NCBI GenBank assembly: GCA_014800065.1
Contig: JAAVGX010000064.1
Location: forward strand, 1-10,155
Direction: 5' to 3'
Length of the DNA: 10,155 bases
Source of the DNA: Bacteroidales bacterium
GTDB taxonomy: Bacteria; Bacteroidota; Bacteroidia; Bacteroidales; Muribaculaceae
The notes under the pieces were generated by a model, which worked only from the letters and a program-made list of their open reading frames with translations, was not told where the DNA came from and ran no database searches. Positions 7,297 to 10,155 of this stretch are shown piece after piece. The position numbers and the translations under genes were made by a program. Every line of letters starts with the position of its first letter. Within the stretch, counting starts at the first letter, position 1.

Positions 7297-7328
7297 CAAA
7301 GATACGAAAAAACCTTCTATCTCACAAC
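7297..7328 (-). promoter_or_regulatory. Predicted promoter of the ftsY-rimO-menF-SGNH-SGNH cluster
   Basis: On the minus strand the -7 box TATCTTTG (7304-7297) fits TAnnTTTG fully. It lies 20 bases from GTTG (7328-7325), three of four matches to the -33 TTTG. Transcription would start near 7289-7292, giving a leader of under 20 bases that still contains the AAAGGAAAG ribosome site. It lies in the 90-base gap after lon. No strong terminator hairpin was seen in this gap, so read-through from lon is possible too. Confidence 0.7.
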
Positions 7329-7362
7329 AAATTCGCCTTAGTTTTGTGGCATATTTGGCACA

Positions 7363-9765
7363 CTAATCCACGGCGGGTTCATTGGTAATGGCCAGGTCGA
7401 TAACCTTCAGGACGTTGTCCACGAAATGGAAAGTCAGCCCGTCGGTATATCGTGCGGGCATATCGTCGATGTCGCGGCGGTTGTCGGAACTCATGATGAG
7501 GGTGTCGATTCCTGCGCGTTTGGCAGCCAGGATTTTTTCGCGTATTCCACCCACGGGGAGCACCTTACCCCGAAGAGTAATTTCTCCGGTCATGGCAATA
7601 CGGGGCGTTACGCGAGTATGACGGAACACAGACACTATTGCTGTGGCAATGGTGATACCTGCCGAGGGACCATCCTTGGGTATTGCGCCTTCCGGGAAGT
7701 GGATATGCAGGGTGTATTTATCAAACATCTCGGGGTCGATTCCGAGGCGCTCGGCATTAACCTTCACCCATTCATAGGCTACGGTGGCCGATTCCTTCAT
7801 CACATCTCCAAGTTTGCCGGTAAGAACGAGCGAGCCTTGTTTTGAAGGCGCCAAGGCAGCCTCCACGGTGAGAATTTCACCACCCACCTGAGTCCAGGCC
7901 AGGCCGGTAACCACGCCCGCTTTTTCATTGCCCTCATAGCGGTCCGACTGATATGGAGCCAAACCGAGGAAGGAATACAAATGTTCAGGCTTGAGCCTGT
8001 GGGGTACCTTCTTATTCTGCATCTTGGCCAAAACCATCTTACGGCCAATGGCAGCGATACGCTTTTCCAGCTGTCGAACTCCGCTCTCGGCGGTATAGGT
8101 ACGAATAAGGTCCATCAACCCCTCGTCGGTAAATTTCAAATCGTATTTTGCCAGTTTCTGAGCTTCAAGAACACGGGGCACTAAATGTCGACGCGCAATT
8201 TCCATTTTCTCTTCAAGCAGATACCCCGGTATTTCGATAATTTCCATGCGGTCCAGCAACGGACGGGGAATGGTGTCGAGGGTATTGGCGGTGGCAATGA
8301 AGAGGACATTGGAGAGGTCGAAGTCCACATCGATATAATTATCGTGGAAGTGACAATTTTGCTCAGGGTCAAGCACTTCCAGGAGTGCAGCCGAGGGGTC
8401 GCCCTTGTAGTCGTTTCCGATTTTGTCGATTTCGTCGAGCACAATCACGGGATTATTGACACCGGCTCGTTTGAGGGCATCGATTACACGGCCGGGCATA
8501 GCACCGATATAGGTGCGCCGGTGTCCTCGGATTTCCGCTTCGTCGTGAAGTCCGCCGAAGCTCACTCGCTCATATTTACGCCCCAGAGCCGAAGCCACCG
8601 AACGTCCGATCGAGGTCTTGCCCACACCGGGCGCGCCCACCAGACATATAATCGGAGCCTTACCCTCGGGATTATGCATCATAAGTGCTAATTGCTCGAG
8701 GATGCGCTCCTTCACCTTTTCCATCCCATAGTGATCGGCCTCGAGTACATTGGCTGCGCTCTCGAGGGTAGCCGTTTGGGGCGATGATTTCTTCCAGGGT
8801 AAGGCCAGAAGTGTTTCAAGATAGCTGTAAAGCACCGAATAATCGGGCGATGAAGGATTGAAACGTCGCAACTTATTTATTTCGCGATGGAACAGATTAT
8901 ATACCGGATCCGTGAGCACATTGGGGGTTGCCCGAGCCGCGAGCTCGTCCACCTCATCGGCATCGTCGCCGTAAAGGGTTTCACGAATAGCATCCATCTG
9001 CGATTGGAGGAAGGCGTTCTTCTGGTTCTCGCTCAAAGTCTGACGGGCTTTGTCCATGATTTCCTCCGTGAGCTCCATGCGATGGCGGAAAATATTCAGC
9101 TCGCCGAGCAACAACAATGCGCGGTCGTGTACGGAATCCGTTTCGAGCATAGCCCATTTGCGACGTGTTTCCAAGGGCAGATTCGTACACAGATAGTTGA
9201 TCATCATTGTGTTGTCGCGCATGCTCTTGAGATTATCCAGTATACCTGCAGGGTCGGAATGGCTGAGGGCCTCAGTGACCACGCGGCGGATCTGCTCGCA
9301 AAGCACATCGAACTCCAGCGGATTATGAGCGGGGACATCCTCATGCATCACAACCTTTGCCGCCAACTGGTCGGGCATCGACGAGGTGGCACCCTCCACA
9401 ATCTCAAAGCGTGAACGAGCACGCACAAGAGCTCCCACCGAGCCATTGGCTTCAAAAATCTGGAATACGTCCGCCACGGTGCCGTAAGGAACGATATCTT
9501 TCAAGGTAGGATTATCAGTGTCAGGCTCAAGCTGACACACCACTCCTATGGGTTCGTGCTCATTTCCGGCCCATTCAGCCAGCTTTCGCGAGGCTTCGCG
9601 CGATAATTCAAATGTGACGGTCTGACCCGGAAACAGCACTAAATTACGTGTTGGCAACAGCAAAAGGGATTCGGGATTCGGCTCCTTATTAAATACAGAA
9701 GGATCGATCTCAATCCTACGAAAACCCATTTCGGCCATCTCGCCATCTATATCGTTCTTTTTCAT
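7363..9765 (-). CDS. lon: ATP-dependent protease Lon (LonA type)
   Basis: At 800 residues this is full length for LonA (784 in E. coli). It is a cytoplasmic AAA+ serine protease that degrades misfolded and selected regulatory proteins. The N-terminal substrate-recognition domain starts at about residue 33 ([16 protein letters not shown]) and runs to about 230. A helical region follows to about 330. The AAA+ module carries Walker [10 protein letters not shown] (377-385, K383) and Walker B VIVLDEID (440-447, D444 and E445), with the [19 protein letters not shown] loop between them. The C-terminal protease domain has the Ser-Lys dyad: S701 in PKDGPSAG and K744 in [14 protein letters not shown]. 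All key residues are intact. The ATG at 9765 is preceded by AGGA four bases away and a leader of about 60 bases from a consensus-like promoter. No CIRCE element (GAGTGC palindrome) is visible. Its stop lies 90 bases before ftsY. Confidence 0.99.
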   Translation of the reverse strand: MKKNDIDGEMAEMGFRRIEIDPSVFNKEPNPESLLLLPTRNLVLFPGQTVTFELSREASRKLAEWAGNEHEPIGVVCQLEPDTDNPTLKDIVPYGTVADVFQIFEANGSVGALVRARSRFEIVEGATSSMPDQLAAKVVMHEDVPAHNPLEFDVLCEQIRRVVTEALSHSDPAGILDNLKSMRDNTMMINYLCTNLPLETRRKWAMLETDSVHDRALLLLGELNIFRHRMELTEEIMDKARQTLSENQKNAFLQSQMDAIRETLYGDDADEVDELAARATPNVLTDPVYNLFHREINKLRRFNPSSPDYSVLYSYLETLLALPWKKSSPQTATLESAANVLEADHYGMEKVKERILEQLALMMHNPEGKAPIICLVGAPGVGKTSIGRSVASALGRKYERVSFGGLHDEAEIRGHRRTYIGAMPGRVIDALKRAGVNNPVIVLDEIDKIGNDYKGDPSAALLEVLDPEQNCHFHDNYIDVDFDLSNVLFIATANTLDTIPRPLLDRMEIIEIPGYLLEEKMEIARRHLVPRVLEAQKLAKYDLKFTDEGLMDLIRTYTAESGVRQLEKRIAAIGRKMVLAKMQNKKVPHRLKPEHLYSFLGLAPYQSDRYEGNEKAGVVTGLAWTQVGGEILTVEAALAPSKQGSLVLTGKLGDVMKESATVAYEWVKVNAERLGIDPEMFDKYTLHIHFPEGAIPKDGPSAGITIATAIVSVFRHTRVTPRIAMTGEITLRGKVLPVGGIREKILAAKRAGIDTLIMSSDNRRDIDDMPARYTDGLTFHFVDNVLKVIDLAITNEPAVD

Positions 9766-9830
9766 TCCTATTTTTAACTTGGTTACTATCCTTTAACAAT
9801 CGGACATGCATAGTGATGCAAAAATCGCGC

Positions 9831-9861
9831 CAAAATTACGAATTTTTCACCTTTTTTCAAA
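9831..9861 (-). promoter_or_regulatory. Predicted lon promoter, full match to the Bacteroidetes consensus
   Basis: On the minus strand TTTG (9861-9858) is followed after exactly 19 bases by TAATTTTG (9838-9831), matching TTTG-N19-TAnnTTTG at every fixed position. The spacer is A-rich. Transcription should begin around 9823-9826, giving a leader of about 58-60 bases before the lon ATG at 9765. The leader is mostly AT-rich with no obvious structured element. The site suggests lon is read by the main housekeeping sigma factor. Confidence 0.75.
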
Positions 9862-9998
9862 GTCCCCCTCACAACACCTCGCCGTAGTCAAGATTCGTAA
9901 AGCTGCATCCACTTGCAGATTATTAAAGTGCCCCTCGCCCACTTAACTATGGTGATCCACCTGGAACCTGATAGAACACGGTATTTCCTATTTATGAC

Positions 9999-10155
9999 TC
10001 ATTGTTTGACTTTTACTATCCAACCCCTTTTTTTGCCTTCTGGACGGGCAATGTACCCTTTTTCGGCGAGGTTGTCCACTTGCTTTTGGATTGCGGAGCG
10101 GCTTATGCCGAGGATTGTGGATATGGTCGATAGGGATGCATTAGGGTCTGATTGA
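9999..10155 (-). CDS. C-terminal end of an unidentified protein with a winged-helix domain (5' end outside window)
   Basis: In minus-strand frame, 51 codons run from the window edge to TGA at 10001-9999. The residues form a clear winged helix-turn-helix: a helix around SLSTISTIL, a turn GIS, a recognition helix RSAIQKQVDNLAEKG, and a wing YIARPEGKKRGWIVKV before the end. Such a wing at the very C-terminus occurs in MarR-like regulators, and also in Bacteroidetes ATP-binding proteins of the AlbA/divergent-AAA group and some Fic-domain proteins. The visible piece cannot tell these apart. No start codon is in the window. The gene points toward lon, ending 138 bases upstream of the lon promoter's -33 box. 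No good terminator was found after it. Confidence 0.72.
   Translation of the reverse strand, partial: QSDPNASLSTISTILGISRSAIQKQVDNLAEKGYIARPEGKKRGWIVKVKQ

Noticed and set aside
9903..9918. Short hairpin CTGCA-6-TGCAG after the right-edge gene
   Set aside because: The stem is only five base pairs and no T tract follows on the minus strand, so it is not a supportable terminator.
9913..10155. Plus-strand 80-codon frame at the right edge
   Set aside because: The opposite strand encodes a recognisable winged helix in the same region, and the plus-strand product has no domain or ribosome site. It also spans the gap after that gene.

Overview
The window looks like chromosomal core sequence from a member of the Bacteroidales, possibly Muribaculaceae or a relative. 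The pointers are protein style (FtsY of about 320 residues with no long acidic A domain, a Bacteroidetes-type RimO, a compact chorismate-binding enzyme, an SLC45-like sugar transporter), weak or absent Shine-Dalgarno sequences, and promoters that fit the Bacteroidetes consensus (TTTG, 19-21 bases, TAnnTTTG). Every gene I can support lies on the minus strand, so the natural reading order is from high to low coordinates. No RNA gene, insertion sequence, phage gene or CRISPR array was seen, and no gene-free stretch exceeds about 235 bases.

Reading order: (1) 10155-9999, the last 51 residues of an unidentified protein ending in a winged helix. (2) lon (9765-7363), an 800-residue ATP-dependent protease with complete active sites, preceded by a consensus-like promoter. 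(3) A tight five-gene cluster from 7272 to 1274: ftsY (signal-recognition-particle receptor), rimO (ribosomal protein S12 methylthiotransferase, GTG start, 14-base overlap with ftsY), a MenF/EntC-type isochorismate synthase (10-base gap), then two exported SGNH/GDSL hydrolases (4-base ATGA overlap, then an 8-base overlap). One promoter upstream of ftsY could serve all five. (4) nfo (1210-362), endonuclease IV, with its own promoter. (5) The N-terminal third of an SLC45-like MFS sugar transporter (308-1, cut by the window edge), preceded by three tandem 9-base repeats.

How the genes fit: lon, ftsY, rimO and nfo are housekeeping genes for protein quality control, membrane-protein targeting, ribosome modification and base-excision repair. 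menF feeds menaquinone synthesis, but no other men gene is present. The most open question is the SGNH pair. Each protein has an intact Ser-Gly-Asn-Asp-His set and a beta-rich insertion between blocks I and II, an arrangement similar to Ape1-type peptidoglycan O-acetylesterases. One is predicted to be membrane-anchored on an acidic stalk and the other to be periplasmic with a very basic loop. No acyltransferase (MBOAT) partner lies in the window, so the substrate is unknown. I found no convincing evidence of a wholly new system; the SGNH pair is the best candidate for undescribed biology.
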